Positions 51,459-59,923 of a stretch of DNA of 64,000 nt are shown in pieces (positions within the stretch are counted from its first letter, which is position 1; the number at the start of each line of letters is the position of its first letter). Source of the DNA: a bacterium (lineage in GTDB: Bacteria; Bacillota_A; Clostridia; Lachnospirales; Lachnospiraceae); contig SFQZ01000007.1 of assembly GCA_004562915.1 (NCBI GenBank), positions 5,485 to 69,484 on the forward strand, given 5' to 3'. Under the pieces are notes generated by a model, which worked only from the letters and a program-made list of their open reading frames with translations, was not told the origin of the DNA and ran no database searches. A program made the position numbers and the translations under genes.

Positions 51459-51656
51459 ATGCCAAAAATTAAAACAAGCAGAGCAGCTGCTAAACGTTTC
51501 AAAACTACAGGTACAGGTAAAATCGTAAGAAATAAAGCTTATAAAAGCCATATCTTAACAAAGAAAACTCAGAAGAGAAAGAGAAATCTTCGTAAAGCAG
51601 CAGTGCTGGATCAGACAAACGTTAAGAACATGAAGAAAATCTTACCTTATTTATAA
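51459..51656 (+). CDS. rpmI: 50S ribosomal protein L35
   Basis: The 65-residue basic product has the L35 start PKIKTSRAAAKRFKTTGTGK and a C-terminal MKKILPYL. AAGGAGG precedes it. It is the second gene of infC-rpmI-rplT. Confidence 0.97.
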   Translation: MPKIKTSRAAAKRFKTTGTGKIVRNKAYKSHILTKKTQKRKRNLRKAAVLDQTNVKNMKKILPYL

Positions 51657-51684
51657 GATCGAGTTTGAAGGAGGAAAATAAGAA

Positions 51685-52041
51685 ATGGCAAGAATTAAAG
51701 GCGGATTAAATGCAAAGAAAAAACATAATAGAGTTCTGAAGCTGGCTAAAGGCTACAGAGGAGCAAGATCAAAACAGTACAGAGTTGCAAAACAGTCTGT
51801 TATGCGTGCCCTGACAAGTTCCTATGCAGGAAGAAAACAGAAAAAACGTCAGTTCAGACAGCTGTGGATCGCTCGTATCAACGCAGCAGCAAGAATGAAT
51901 GGTCTGTCCTACAGCAAATTTATGTATGGTCTGAAACTGGCTGGTGTTGAGCTGAACAGAAAAGTTCTGGCTGACATGGCTATCAACGATGCAGAAGGCT
52001 TTGCTACACTGGCTGAGCTGGCTAAAAGCAAATTGGCTTAA
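51685..52041 (+). CDS. rplT: 50S ribosomal protein L20
   Basis: The 118-residue product has the L20 motifs ARIKGGLNAKKKHNRVLKLAKGYRGARS and RQLWIARINAAARMNGLSYS. Besides building the 50S subunit, L20 is the known autoregulator of this operon in Firmicutes through the leader. Confidence 0.97.
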   Translation: MARIKGGLNAKKKHNRVLKLAKGYRGARSKQYRVAKQSVMRALTSSYAGRKQKKRQFRQLWIARINAAARMNGLSYSKFMYGLKLAGVELNRKVLADMAINDAEGFATLAELAKSKLA

Positions 52042-52052
52042 TTGAATCCTTG

Positions 52053-52086
52053 AACCCCGGAAATTGAAAATTTCCGGGGTTTTTTC
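52053..52086 (+). terminator. Terminator of infC-rpmI-rplT
   Basis: AACCCCGGAAATT pairs with AATTTCCGGGGTT around GAA, followed by T residues. Confidence 0.92.
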
Positions 52087-52100
52087 ATATAATAAATCAA

Positions 52101-52424
52101 ATGAAGGGCAACTGGGAACAAGGGAAAAGAGTGGATGCAATTCAGAATTATAAGAAACAGGAGCTGCTGATTGTGGCATTTGTATTATATTTTCTGGAAA
52201 TATGGTTGAAACAGGCTGCATTTATGAAAGACAAATATATACCATGAGTTCTGAGTATAGCAGACGTCATTATCTGAAGCATATAGATGGTGTCTACTGC
52301 TACATTTACAAACGGGCAGGATATCGCGGCAGCTATTTTTGCCTCGGTTACGCAGGGGATTCTTGTGGTTGGGTTATCCACATATATGAATCAGATTTTC
52401 AAGCAGTTGAATGAGGAAGAATAA
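52101..52424 (+). pseudogene. Phage-type holin remnant with three in-frame stops
   Basis: One frame from ATG 52101 to TAA 52424 encodes a recognisable two-helix holin (ELLIVAFVLYFLEIWLKQ, then KDKYIP, and at the end FASVTQGILVVGLSTYMNQIF). It is broken by TGA at 52245, TGA at 52275 and TAG at 52284. The first TGA stands where relatives appear to have Trp. The similarity is to the Phage_holin_5_2 type by memory. It starts 60 bp after rplT and overlaps the next gene start. Confidence 0.75.
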
Positions 52425-53208
52425 GGAAAATTCTAAATATTTTACCCGTATTTTTCATATATATAAAGGAAAAGTTCAGCAGGATGATTCTGTGAAAAGG
52501 TTCAGATATATAAGAAAATATTTCAAAAGAAACAGGCGTGTACAGATTGTTGTCTTGGTTAGTGTTTCTCTCATAGGACTGACGGCATGTCACCTATTGT
52601 ATACAGCGTGGAATATTCAATCAAAACAAGTGGATGCCGCAATTTACAATGAAGAAGCTCCGAGGGTGGCACTGACTTTTGACGATGGACCCAGCAGCTA
52701 TACCATGCAGCTATCACAGAAGTTAAAAGAAAGGGATGTGGCAGCAACCTTTTTTTTGCTGGGAGAAAATATAGAAGATTATAAAGAGGCTGTCAAACAA
52801 CTGGCACAGGATGGGCATCTGTTGGGTAATCATTCTTATCATCATGTGCAGCTAAATAAGCTTTCGGATAAAAACGCCTGTCAGGAAATCGTAAAAACTA
52901 ATAATCTGATTTATGAGTATACAGGAATTTATCCTATGTACATACGCCCTCCTTATGGAGAATGGAACGATCATCTGGACTGTGGTGTGGAAATGATTCC
53001 CATATTCTGGAGTGTAGATTCCCTGGACTGGAAATTGAAGAGCACAGAAAAGATTACCTCCCGAGTATTGAAGGAAGTGGAAGACGGCGATATTATTTTG
53101 ATGCATGATGGATATCAGACATCAATAGAAGCAGCATGTCAGATTGTGGATGTGTTGAAGGAAAAAGGCTTTCGATTTGTTACGGCGGATCAGATGGTGG
53201 TGGAGTGA
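52411..53208 (+). CDS. Polysaccharide deacetylase (NodB domain), membrane-anchored
   Basis: The product removes acetyl groups from a wall or surface polysaccharide. It has up to 265 residues: a basic N terminus, one hydrophobic segment near residues 46-66 with a possible lipobox LTAC, then the NodB domain with TFDDGPSSYT, GNHSYHHVQL (metal His pair), RPPYGEWN and LMHDGYQT. The start is uncertain: ATG 52411 lies in the holin remnant without a clear ribosome binding site; GTG 52492 after AGCAGGATG is an alternative. It appears intact amid decayed genes. Confidence 0.87.
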   Translation: MRKNKENSKYFTRIFHIYKGKVQQDDSVKRFRYIRKYFKRNRRVQIVVLVSVSLIGLTACHLLYTAWNIQSKQVDAAIYNEEAPRVALTFDDGPSSYTMQLSQKLKERDVAATFFLLGENIEDYKEAVKQLAQDGHLLGNHSYHHVQLNKLSDKNACQEIVKTNNLIYEYTGIYPMYIRPPYGEWNDHLDCGVEMIPIFWSVDSLDWKLKSTEKITSRVLKEVEDGDIILMHDGYQTSIEAACQIVDVLKEKGFRFVTADQMVVE

Positions 53209-53212
53209 AGAT

Positions 53213-53700
53213 TTGCGAAAAGGAATCTACTTATTTAAGAAAAACAAAAGACGCCAGCTCCTGATGATGTGCATAAGTATATTGAATATGTTTCATCTCT
53301 ATCTGTTTGTGTGGATACCGAGGGCAGTGTAACGGTTTCGAATCATGGACCGACATCGGACTGTTCCTTTCTCCGGGTTCTGAATCACCGAAAGACTTTT
53401 TATGTGGCTTCACGGTTTTATGAAAAGCTGGTGCCTACAATAATCAACTACAATATTTATTATGAGCTGTGTGTAGATCAGACAATCGGGAAAGATATCC
53501 GCACCTATCATCTTGCATCGTATTGTATCATTGCTTTTATAGTAGTTATTTCATGTAATTATGTCAGCACTCACTTTTTCGCAAAGCGACTTAAACCTAT
53601 CACAGAGACAATGAAGATGGTCAGAAAAGGAAATCTTACTTTGTTTCCAATTATGAAAAAAGATGATGTTGTTACAAATAAGGAAGAAATTGCCTGTCTT
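53213..53700 (+). pseudogene. Sensor histidine kinase remnant (YesM-like N-terminal part)
   Basis: A frame from TTG 53213 (LRKGIYLFKKNKRRQLLMM, 40 codons to TAA 53330) gives a basic start and hydrophobic helix. After a frameshift, the frame from about 53340 continues with a sensor region, a membrane helix (HLASYCIIAFIVVISCNY) and a HAMP-like segment (AKRLKPITETMKMVRKGNL). The kinase core is gone. It lies five bases after the deacetylase stop. Confidence 0.6.
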
Positions 53701-54620
53701 CGCTCCTATCTGGAATTATTTCAGTTCCGTCTCGGTGGCAGGATGCAGTTTGTGTTTGAGATAGAAGAAGAGATTTATCCAGAGTTTGATATCATTGAAC
53801 GTTCTATGCGTTTGACGAATGAGGGTGAACCGGTTGTGATTGAGAACTTGAAATCAGCATCTGTTTCAATTCCGAGACAGAAAACTATCGTGTCCGTTAT
53901 CTGAGTGGCAAGTGGGCCGCCGAATCTCATATGGAAGAACAATATTTGACAACAGGAGGATTTACTATTCAGTCACGCACAGGAAATACAGGACCTCATT
54001 TTAATCCTGATTTTTCATATACTTTATATAAGGGTGAGAGTATTCAAACACCGGTCATGACTGTGGGTTTTACAGCAGGCGGTTATGGCACAATGGGTAG
54101 AAAGCTTCATGCATTTGAAAATAATCATCTTTTACCGGGCAGAAAAACGGGACGTGTATTGTATAATTCATGGGAAGCAATACTTTTTGATGTACGGGTC
54201 GAGAGTTAGAAAGAACTTGCCAGACGTGCTGCAAAGCTAGGTGTGGAACTGTTTGTCATTGATGATGGATGGTTTGGTCAAAGGTACAGTGACCGGGCGG
54301 GACAAACCCGGACAGCGGTTTATATCGTTCGCATCAGAACTGGATATATCGCTTTGAAAACCAAGAGCTGATGCAGGCAAGAAATCAGTATACTTTAATA
54401 TTAGCAAACCGGAAGTAAAGGATTTTATTATAAATTTCATAAAAAAGCTTCTGGGTGAAAACGAGGATATCCGTTATATAAAGTGGAATTTGAGACCTGT
54501 TCGGGCGGTGATTCCAGAGTGGACATGGGAATTTTGCGTTATGCGGATCAGTGTTGGTCAAGTGACAATACGGATGATTCCACAGGGGACAGTCGGAATT
54601 TATACGAATTCGACGCATAG
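53700..54620 (+). pseudogene. GH36 alpha-galactosidase remnant
   Basis: Fragments in shifting frames match family GH36 in order: SMRLTNEGEPVVIENL (to a frameshift near 53880), RYLSGKWAAESHMEEQ, then YNSWEAILFDV, a TAG at 54207, AAKLGVELFVIDDGWFGQ, another shift, YFNISKPEVKDFI, YIKWN (Asn where the family has the nucleophile Asp), a deletion, and FETCSGGDSRVDMGILRYA. The N terminus is joined in frame to the kinase remnant near 53700. No functional enzyme can be made. Confidence 0.75.
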
Positions 54621-54654
54621 GATGAGTGCGGATATGGTTGAATAAGATTTATGA

Positions 54655-54683
54655 TTGCCTGAATATAGAATTTTTGTTACAAT
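54655..54683 (+). promoter_or_regulatory. Sigma-A promoter of rarA
   Basis: TTGCCT at 54655-54660 and TACAAT at 54678-54683 are separated by 17 bp. Confidence 0.65.
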
Positions 54684-54738
54684 AGTTCTGTTGCTTTATG
54701 GAATCTGTAGTATGATACAGCAGGAGACAGGAACGATT

Positions 54739-56058
54739 ATGGATTTATTTGATTATATGAAAGAAACTGCGTTGGAAAATGAATCACCACTGGCTTCGAG
54801 GATGCGTCCAACTACTTTGGAAGAAGTGGTTGGACAGGAGCATATTATTGGTAAAGATAAATTGCTTTATCGGGCAATCAAAGCTGACAAATTGGGATCA
54901 GTGATTTTCTATGGACCGCCGGGGACAGGAAAAACTACACTTGCCAAGGTGATCGCCAATACGACCAGTGCACATTTTACACAGTTAAATGCGACTACTG
55001 CAGGTAAGAAAGATATGGAAGAAGTGGTCAAAGAAGCGCAGCAGCGACTGGGGATGTATGGAAAGAAAACCATTCTTTTCGTGGATGAGATTCACCGCTT
55101 CAATAAAGGACAGCAGGATTATCTTTTGCCCTTTGTAGAAGATGGAACTTTGGTGTTGATTGGTGCAACCACAGAAAATCCATATTTTGAAGTCAATGGT
55201 GCATTGATTTCCCGTTCGATTATTTTCGAGTTAAAGTCTCTGGAGAAAGAGGATATCAAAAAGCTTTTGATGCGTGCGGTGACAGATGAGAAAAAGGGGA
55301 TGGGAAGCTACAATGCAGTGATCTCGCCGGATGCACTGGAATTTCTTGCTGACATTTCCGGAGGGGATGCCAGAGCAGCGCTCAATGCGGTGGAACTGGG
55401 AGTTCTGACAACGGAGCGGAGTGCTGACGGAAAGATACATATTGATCTCGAAACTGCTTCTGAATGTATTCAGAAAAGGGTGGTAAGATACGATAAGACG
55501 GGAGATCAGCATTACGATACCATATCAGCATTTATAAAAAGTATGAGAGGTTCAGATCCGGATGCTGCTGTTTACTATCTGGCAAAGATGCTGTATGCCG
55601 GAGAAGATATCAAGTTCATATCCAGAAGGATCATGATCAGTGCTGCTGAGGATGTAGGAATGGCAGATCCTCAGGCACTGGTGGTTGCTTCCGCAGCTGC
55701 TCAGGCTGTAGAAAGAGTCGGTATGCCCGAAGCACAGATTATTTTGGCGGAGGCAGTGAACTATATTGCCTGTGCTCCGAAAAGCAATGCTTCCTGCCTT
55801 TCGATTGGTGCTGCTATGGAATCAGTGAAAAACCGAAAAACCACAGTTCCGCCGCATTTGCAGGATGCACATTATAAAGGATCTGCCAAACTCGGACACG
55901 GAGTGGGATATAAATATGCTCATGATTATCCCGAACATTATGTGAAGCAGCAATACCTTCCCACAGAGATAGAAGGGGAAAGATTTTACTGCCCTACGGA
56001 TATCGGTTATGAAAAACAGGCGGGGGAGAGAATTGCAAGACTCAGGAACCGTGAGTAA
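54739..56058 (+). CDS. rarA: Replication-associated recombination protein A (MgsA/RarA AAA+ ATPase)
   Basis: RarA acts at stalled replication forks. The 439-residue product has the start PLASRMRPTTLEEVVGQEHI, Walker A FYGPPGTGKTT near residue 58, Walker B ILFVDEIHRFNKGQQD, sensor ATTENPYFEVN and the C-terminal tetramer domain. AGGAGA precedes the ATG at 54739; the longer in-frame extension overlaps the promoter and is rejected. Confidence 0.95.
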   Translation: MDLFDYMKETALENESPLASRMRPTTLEEVVGQEHIIGKDKLLYRAIKADKLGSVIFYGPPGTGKTTLAKVIANTTSAHFTQLNATTAGKKDMEEVVKEAQQRLGMYGKKTILFVDEIHRFNKGQQDYLLPFVEDGTLVLIGATTENPYFEVNGALISRSIIFELKSLEKEDIKKLLMRAVTDEKKGMGSYNAVISPDALEFLADISGGDARAALNAVELGVLTTERSADGKIHIDLETASECIQKRVVRYDKTGDQHYDTISAFIKSMRGSDPDAAVYYLAKMLYAGEDIKFISRRIMISAAEDVGMADPQALVVASAAAQAVERVGMPEAQIILAEAVNYIACAPKSNASCLSIGAAMESVKNRKTTVPPHLQDAHYKGSAKLGHGVGYKYAHDYPEHYVKQQYLPTEIEGERFYCPTDIGYEKQAGERIARLRNRE

Positions 56059-56094
56059 AAAATTCAGCGAGGATTTTTGATGAGTAAAATGTGT

Positions 56095-56171
56095 AGTGGA
56101 TGAAAGAATATGGTTTGCTGAAGGGGAACAATCTGACTCTGAGGCAGACCATATTCTTTCATCCACTTTTC
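56095..56171 (+). terminator. Long-stem terminator of rarA
   Basis: GTGGATGAAAGAATATGG pairs with CCATATTCTTTCATCCAC, a perfect 18-bp stem extended by GTTTGC with GGCAGA-type pairs, and is followed by TTTT. Confidence 0.85.
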
Positions 56172-56187
56172 TCATTATACGCAATTG

Positions 56188-56703
56188 TCAGGAAAGTGTT
56201 TCCATAAGATATGCATAGATCTCCTGATTTTTTTTTGTCCAGTGGCTGCAGAAGGATTTTGCTATATCTTCTGTGGGAACGGTAAGCTCCAGATTGATCA
56301 GAATCGTTTTCTTTTCACGAACCTGGCACTGTACAACATATTCCTGTTCCGGAGTACGATAGTATTCGGCTTTAATGGAATTCGCATTCCGCATTTCATA
56401 ATCGTTTTCTTTCAGATAAGTATTAATTTCTTCACGGATCTCATCAGAAATCTTTTTCTCGAAATAGGAAAGAGTAGTCCGTCCTTCTTCTGTAGTCTGA
56501 TAACAGGTGCTGGTACCCTGCTTTTTTTCTTCAATCAGTTTACTTTCCAACAGCTCATGGATTGTCTGCTGTACATGAAAGTAACTGGTGTATCCATGGT
56601 CAAGGAAAAAGTTGGTGATCTGGTTGTTGGACAACGGAAAGTTTACCTTTTCCAGCATATATAAAATGATAATTTTGTAAAGAGTAGAAGATTTTTCAAT
56701 CAT
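56188..56703 (-). CDS. DUF4364 family protein
   Basis: The 171-residue product begins with a winged-helix-like domain (LYKIIILYMLEKVNFPLSNN, then NFFLDHGYTSYFHVQQTIHEL, TTEEGRTTLSYF) and has a beta-rich second half. It fits DUF4364, a Firmicute family thought to be DNA-binding but without known targets. It overlaps the radical SAM gene by eight bases, so the two are co-transcribed. Confidence 0.85.
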   Translation of the reverse strand: MIEKSSTLYKIIILYMLEKVNFPLSNNQITNFFLDHGYTSYFHVQQTIHELLESKLIEEKKQGTSTCYQTTEEGRTTLSYFEKKISDEIREEINTYLKENDYEMRNANSIKAEYYRTPEQEYVVQCQVREKKTILINLELTVPTEDIAKSFCSHWTKKNQEIYAYLMETLS

Positions 56704-57634
56704 AGAGAATGCCCTCCTTCGCGTATTTTCCCTGCCATGTATTGCGCATCTTCATCCGGTGATGAAGTTCATTGAGAACTGTGCGTTTGGCACCGCTCCA
56801 CATAGGAGCAATCAAAAGATCTTTCGGCCCATCACCGGTGACACGGTGAACAACAATATCCGGTGAAAGATGTTCCAGACAGGCAATGACAAGATCCAGA
56901 TATTCATCCTGAGATAAAATCTCAAATTTGCCGGTCAGATAATCTTCTGCAAGATCTGTATTTTTCAGAACATGAAGTAGCTGCATCTTGATTCCCTGGA
57001 TCGGCTGCGTGTCCAGGTATGTGATTGTCTCCAGAATCTGTCTTTTGCTTTCGCCTGGAAGACCAAGGATTGTGTGGACGATAACTTCCAGATTTCGAAG
57101 ACGCAGCTGCCTGACAGCCTCTTCGAAACAACTGAGAGGATATCCTCTGCGGATATATCGTGCGGTATCCTCGTGAATGGTCTGCAGACCCAGCTCGACC
57201 CATACAGGTTTTTGACGGTTCAGTTCGGCAAGAAGATCGAGAACCTCTTCTCCCAGACAGTCCGGACGTGTGCCAATACTGAGAGCAACCACATCAGGGT
57301 AGGAGATTGCTTCTGTAAAAATTTCACGTAAATATTCTGTGGGAGCATAAGTGTTGGTGTATGCCTGAAAATAAGCTATAAATTTGCCAACAGGGCGTTT
57401 GGACTGTATCAGGGCTCTCTGGTGTTCGATCTGCACTGTGATACTTTCACAGGCATCACCGGCAAAATCACCGGATCCTCCTGCGCTGCAGAAAATGCAG
57501 CCTCTTGTGCCGATTTTTCCATCCCTGTTGGGACATGTCATACCGCCGTTTAAGGTAAGTTTGTATACTTTCTCCCCGAATCGTTCTCTGAGCATATAAT
57601 CCAGAGAGTGATAAGGCTTTTCCAGCCATTTCAT
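56696..57634 (-). CDS. Radical SAM protein, TIGR01212/YhcC type
   Basis: The 312-residue product has the Fe-S binding region LNGGMTCPNRDGKIGTRGCIFCSAGGSGDF, then IAYFQAYTNTYAP, SIGTRPDCL, WVELGLQT and HTILGLPGE. This is the YhcC group, whose substrate is unknown; it is often linked to RNA metabolism. AAGGATGG precedes the start on the minus strand. Confidence 0.92.
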   Translation of the reverse strand: MKWLEKPYHSLDYMLRERFGEKVYKLTLNGGMTCPNRDGKIGTRGCIFCSAGGSGDFAGDACESITVQIEHQRALIQSKRPVGKFIAYFQAYTNTYAPTEYLREIFTEAISYPDVVALSIGTRPDCLGEEVLDLLAELNRQKPVWVELGLQTIHEDTARYIRRGYPLSCFEEAVRQLRLRNLEVIVHTILGLPGESKRQILETITYLDTQPIQGIKMQLLHVLKNTDLAEDYLTGKFEILSQDEYLDLVIACLEHLSPDIVVHRVTGDGPKDLLIAPMWSGAKRTVLNELHHRMKMRNTWQGKYAKEGILYD

Positions 57635-57663
57635 AACGTGTTACCATCCTTGACTTTTCTCTT

Positions 57664-57692
57664 ATCATAACATTGGAAAGAAATGATTTCAA
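57664..57692 (-). promoter_or_regulatory. Promoter of the radical SAM-DUF4364 operon (minus strand)
   Basis: On the minus strand TTGAAA (complement 57687-57692) and TATGAT (complement 57664-57669) are separated by 17 bp. Confidence 0.65.
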
Positions 57693-57741
57693 GGTCTTGT
57701 ACATATGGTAAATATATAAGAAAATAGAATTGGAGAGGAAA

Positions 57742-58646
57742 ATGTTCATCGATCAAAATACTGTATGCTATACATATGAAAATATGATAAATGATCTGAA
57801 AGTGCTCAAAAGACGATATTCGGAAGAAATCAGATATGACACTCTTACGGAGACGGCAGATGGTCGTCAGGTATGGCATGTGGTAATCGGAAATCCGGAT
57901 GCAAGGAAAACGGAAAAAGCTATCAACAGATAAAATATGATAAGTTACTGGAAAATGCAGCAGTCCATGTGATACCGATGGCAAATCCGGATGGAGTGTC
58001 GATCAGCCAAATGGGAATAAAGGGAATTCGAACGGAGCGTGTGAAAAGACAAGTAAAAGAAATTGCCAGGATAGAGGGGGAGAGCATAGAGAAGCAATAT
58101 TTTACTCGTTGGAAAGCAAATGGAAACGGTGTGGATCTGAACAGAAATTTTGATGCCGGGTGGATGCAGTACCAGGATCCGGTTGGTCGCCCGGCATCAG
58201 CATTTTACAAAGGAATCAATCCGGAATGTGAGAGAGAATCAGCGGCATTGGCTGCCCTTACCAGAAAAGAGCAATTTTGCAGAACAATTAGTTATCATAC
58301 GCAGGGAAATGTGATTTATTGGTATTTCAGACAGAAAGGAAAGTTATACAGGGATACTTTGGCTTTTGGAAGAAAAATTGCTGAAGTGACAGGATATTTG
58401 ATGAATGAAGATGATAAAAATCTTGACCCGGCAGGATATAAGGATTGGGCAATTTGTAAATTGGGGATTCCCAGTCTGACCATTGAAACAGGGTATGGAA
58501 AGTCTCCGGTTTCGCCCGGACAGTGGAATGATATCTGGAAAAGTAATAAATATGTGTGGGAAGAGACTTTGCTGAGTTTGGCAAATGAGGATTTGTGTCA
58601 GGAAAACACAAATAAAGTAAAAATAAATACACTTAAAGTTTTATAA
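57742..58646 (+). pseudogene. M14 zinc carboxypeptidase-like gene with internal deletion and frameshift
   Basis: The frame from ATG 57742 (FIDQNTVCYTYENMINDLK, then RQVWHVVIGNPDARK) ends at TAA 57931. From about 57910 another frame continues the same family (ENAAVHVIPMANPDGVSI, VDLNRNFDAGW, ISYHTQGNVIYWYF, SLTIETGYG). The segment between, which in M14 enzymes carries the zinc-binding HxxE, is missing. The later zinc His and the catalytic Glu remain. GAGAGG precedes the start. Confidence 0.8.
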
Positions 58647-58651
58647 ATAAC

Positions 58652-58679
58652 TTGCTTTTCTATTTTAATGTGTTAAAAT
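58652..58679 (+). promoter_or_regulatory. Promoter of the yerC-like gene
   Basis: TTGCTT at 58652-58657 and an extended -10 (TGT-TAAAAT, 58671-58679) are separated by 16 bp. Confidence 0.6.
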
Positions 58680-58770
58680 TGTAACATATAGCCGAATGAA
58701 AGTGCAGGGGTTCATAAGAATATCCTGCGAAAAATGCATTTGGAAATATGGGGTGCAAAAGGAGAAGATT

Positions 58771-59064
58771 ATGAGCAAGAAAATTCATACAGAGGCTGTA
58801 GACCATTTATTTGAAGCGATTTTGAGTTTAAAAGACAAAGAAGAGTGCTATACATTTTTTGAAGACGTATGCACAATCAATGAGCTTATGTCACTTTCGC
58901 AGAGATTTGAAGTGGCAAGGATGCTGAGACAGAAAAAAACTTATCTGGAGATTTCAGAAAAGACAGGCGCTTCAACAGCAACGATCAGTCGTGTCAATCG
59001 TTCTCTGACCTATGGAAATGACGGATATGAGATGGTGTTTAACAGACTGGAAGATAAAGAATAG
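58771..59064 (+). CDS. yerC: YerC/YecD family TrpR-like protein
   Basis: The 97-residue product has the TrpR-type helix-turn-helix (TINELMSLSQRFEVARML, YLEISEKTGASTATISRVNRSL). YerC is a small DNA-binding protein family in Firmicutes; targets here are unknown. AAAGGAGAAG fixes the ATG at 58771. In Firmicutes yerC-like genes often lie next to pcrA, as here. Confidence 0.9.
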   Translation: MSKKIHTEAVDHLFEAILSLKDKEECYTFFEDVCTINELMSLSQRFEVARMLRQKKTYLEISEKTGASTATISRVNRSLTYGNDGYEMVFNRLEDKE

Positions 59065-59089
59065 CAGCTGAACAAAAAGAAAACAGGAT

Positions 59090-59133
59090 AGAAAAAAGAA
59101 ACAGGTCGTGTGATATGATCTGTTTCTTTTTTA
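59090..59133. terminator. Bidirectional terminator between yerC and the DUF1836 gene
   Basis: AAAAAAGAAACAG pairs with CTGTTTCTTTTTT around a 15-nt loop, with T runs on both strands. Confidence 0.88.
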
Positions 59134-59134
59134 C

Positions 59135-59731
59135 TTATTTTTGGGGTGGGTTCATCTGATCGATCAGTTTTTCAATAATCTGCTTCTTTACATATACATC
59201 AAAACTAAGCAGACAGATAAAAGAGAAAGTTTTCAAAAACTCCTGATCTTCTTCAGGAGCATCGGAAAAAGTCTCACGGGAAAGATGATATCGGTTGCTG
59301 ATATCTTCTTTCAGAACATCAATCTGAGATTTCTCCAGCCGAAATACTTCATTGTAAATATCTTCCAGAGTCAGACTGTCGGAATCCTGAAAATATTTGT
59401 CAGTAATAGGTTTCAGGAGAGCCTGTATATCTGTGATCGTAAGAAGGTTTTTAAAATAGTAAATAAATACAAGCAGCAGCAAATGTTCTTTTGAATACTT
59501 CTTTTTCGTAGGGGGAGGGAGCAGATCATTCTTGGCGTAGTTGTTGATCATAGTTTTCGTCAGAATCTTATCACTTTCGTATCGCTTGGAAGCAGAAAGC
59601 TGCGCATCCATAAAGGTAGTAACCTGATCCATATATAAAGGAATATTCGGAATATCTCCCGGCTTAATATAGTCAATGCGGGAGAGGCTGCTTAATATAC
59701 TGTTTAACATATCATTGGTATCAATAGTCAT
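59135..59731 (-). CDS. DUF1836 domain protein
   Basis: The 198-residue product has the DUF1836 core (DQVTTFMDAQLSASKRYES, ILTKTMINNYAKNDLLPPP, KKKYSKEHLLLLVFIYYFK). The core resembles a MerR-like DNA-binding helix set. Function is unknown. GAGGTGAT on the minus strand supports the start. Confidence 0.9.
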   Translation of the reverse strand: MTIDTNDMLNSILSSLSRIDYIKPGDIPNIPLYMDQVTTFMDAQLSASKRYESDKILTKTMINNYAKNDLLPPPTKKKYSKEHLLLLVFIYYFKNLLTITDIQALLKPITDKYFQDSDSLTLEDIYNEVFRLEKSQIDVLKEDISNRYHLSRETFSDAPEEDQEFLKTFSFICLLSFDVYVKKQIIEKLIDQMNPPQK

Positions 59732-59751
59732 TATATCACCTCATTACCTCT

Positions 59752-59780
59752 ATTATATAGTTTTTAATACTATTTGTAAA
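59752..59780 (-). promoter_or_regulatory. Promoter of the DUF1836 gene (minus strand)
   Basis: On the minus strand TTTACA (complement 59775-59780) and TATAAT (complement 59752-59757) are separated by 17 bp. Confidence 0.7.
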
Positions 59781-59858
59781 TCATTTTTTACTATCACGAT
59801 GAAAGGCATTTACACACAATATAACCTAGAAAGGGCTGCAGATCGGGGAAAGGAAACG

Positions 59859-59887
59859 TTGACTTGCATGTTATCCCATGCTATTAT
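59859..59887 (+). promoter_or_regulatory. Promoter of pcrA
   Basis: TTGACT at 59859-59864 and TATTAT at 59882-59887 are separated by 17 bp. Confidence 0.7.
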
Positions 59888-59923
59888 GAACACATGTACG
59901 AAAAAACAGACGGAGAGGATTAT

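Noticed and set aside
54385..54618. Minus-strand open frame in the GH36 remnant
   Set aside because: Antisense reading of decayed coding sequence with no start signal.
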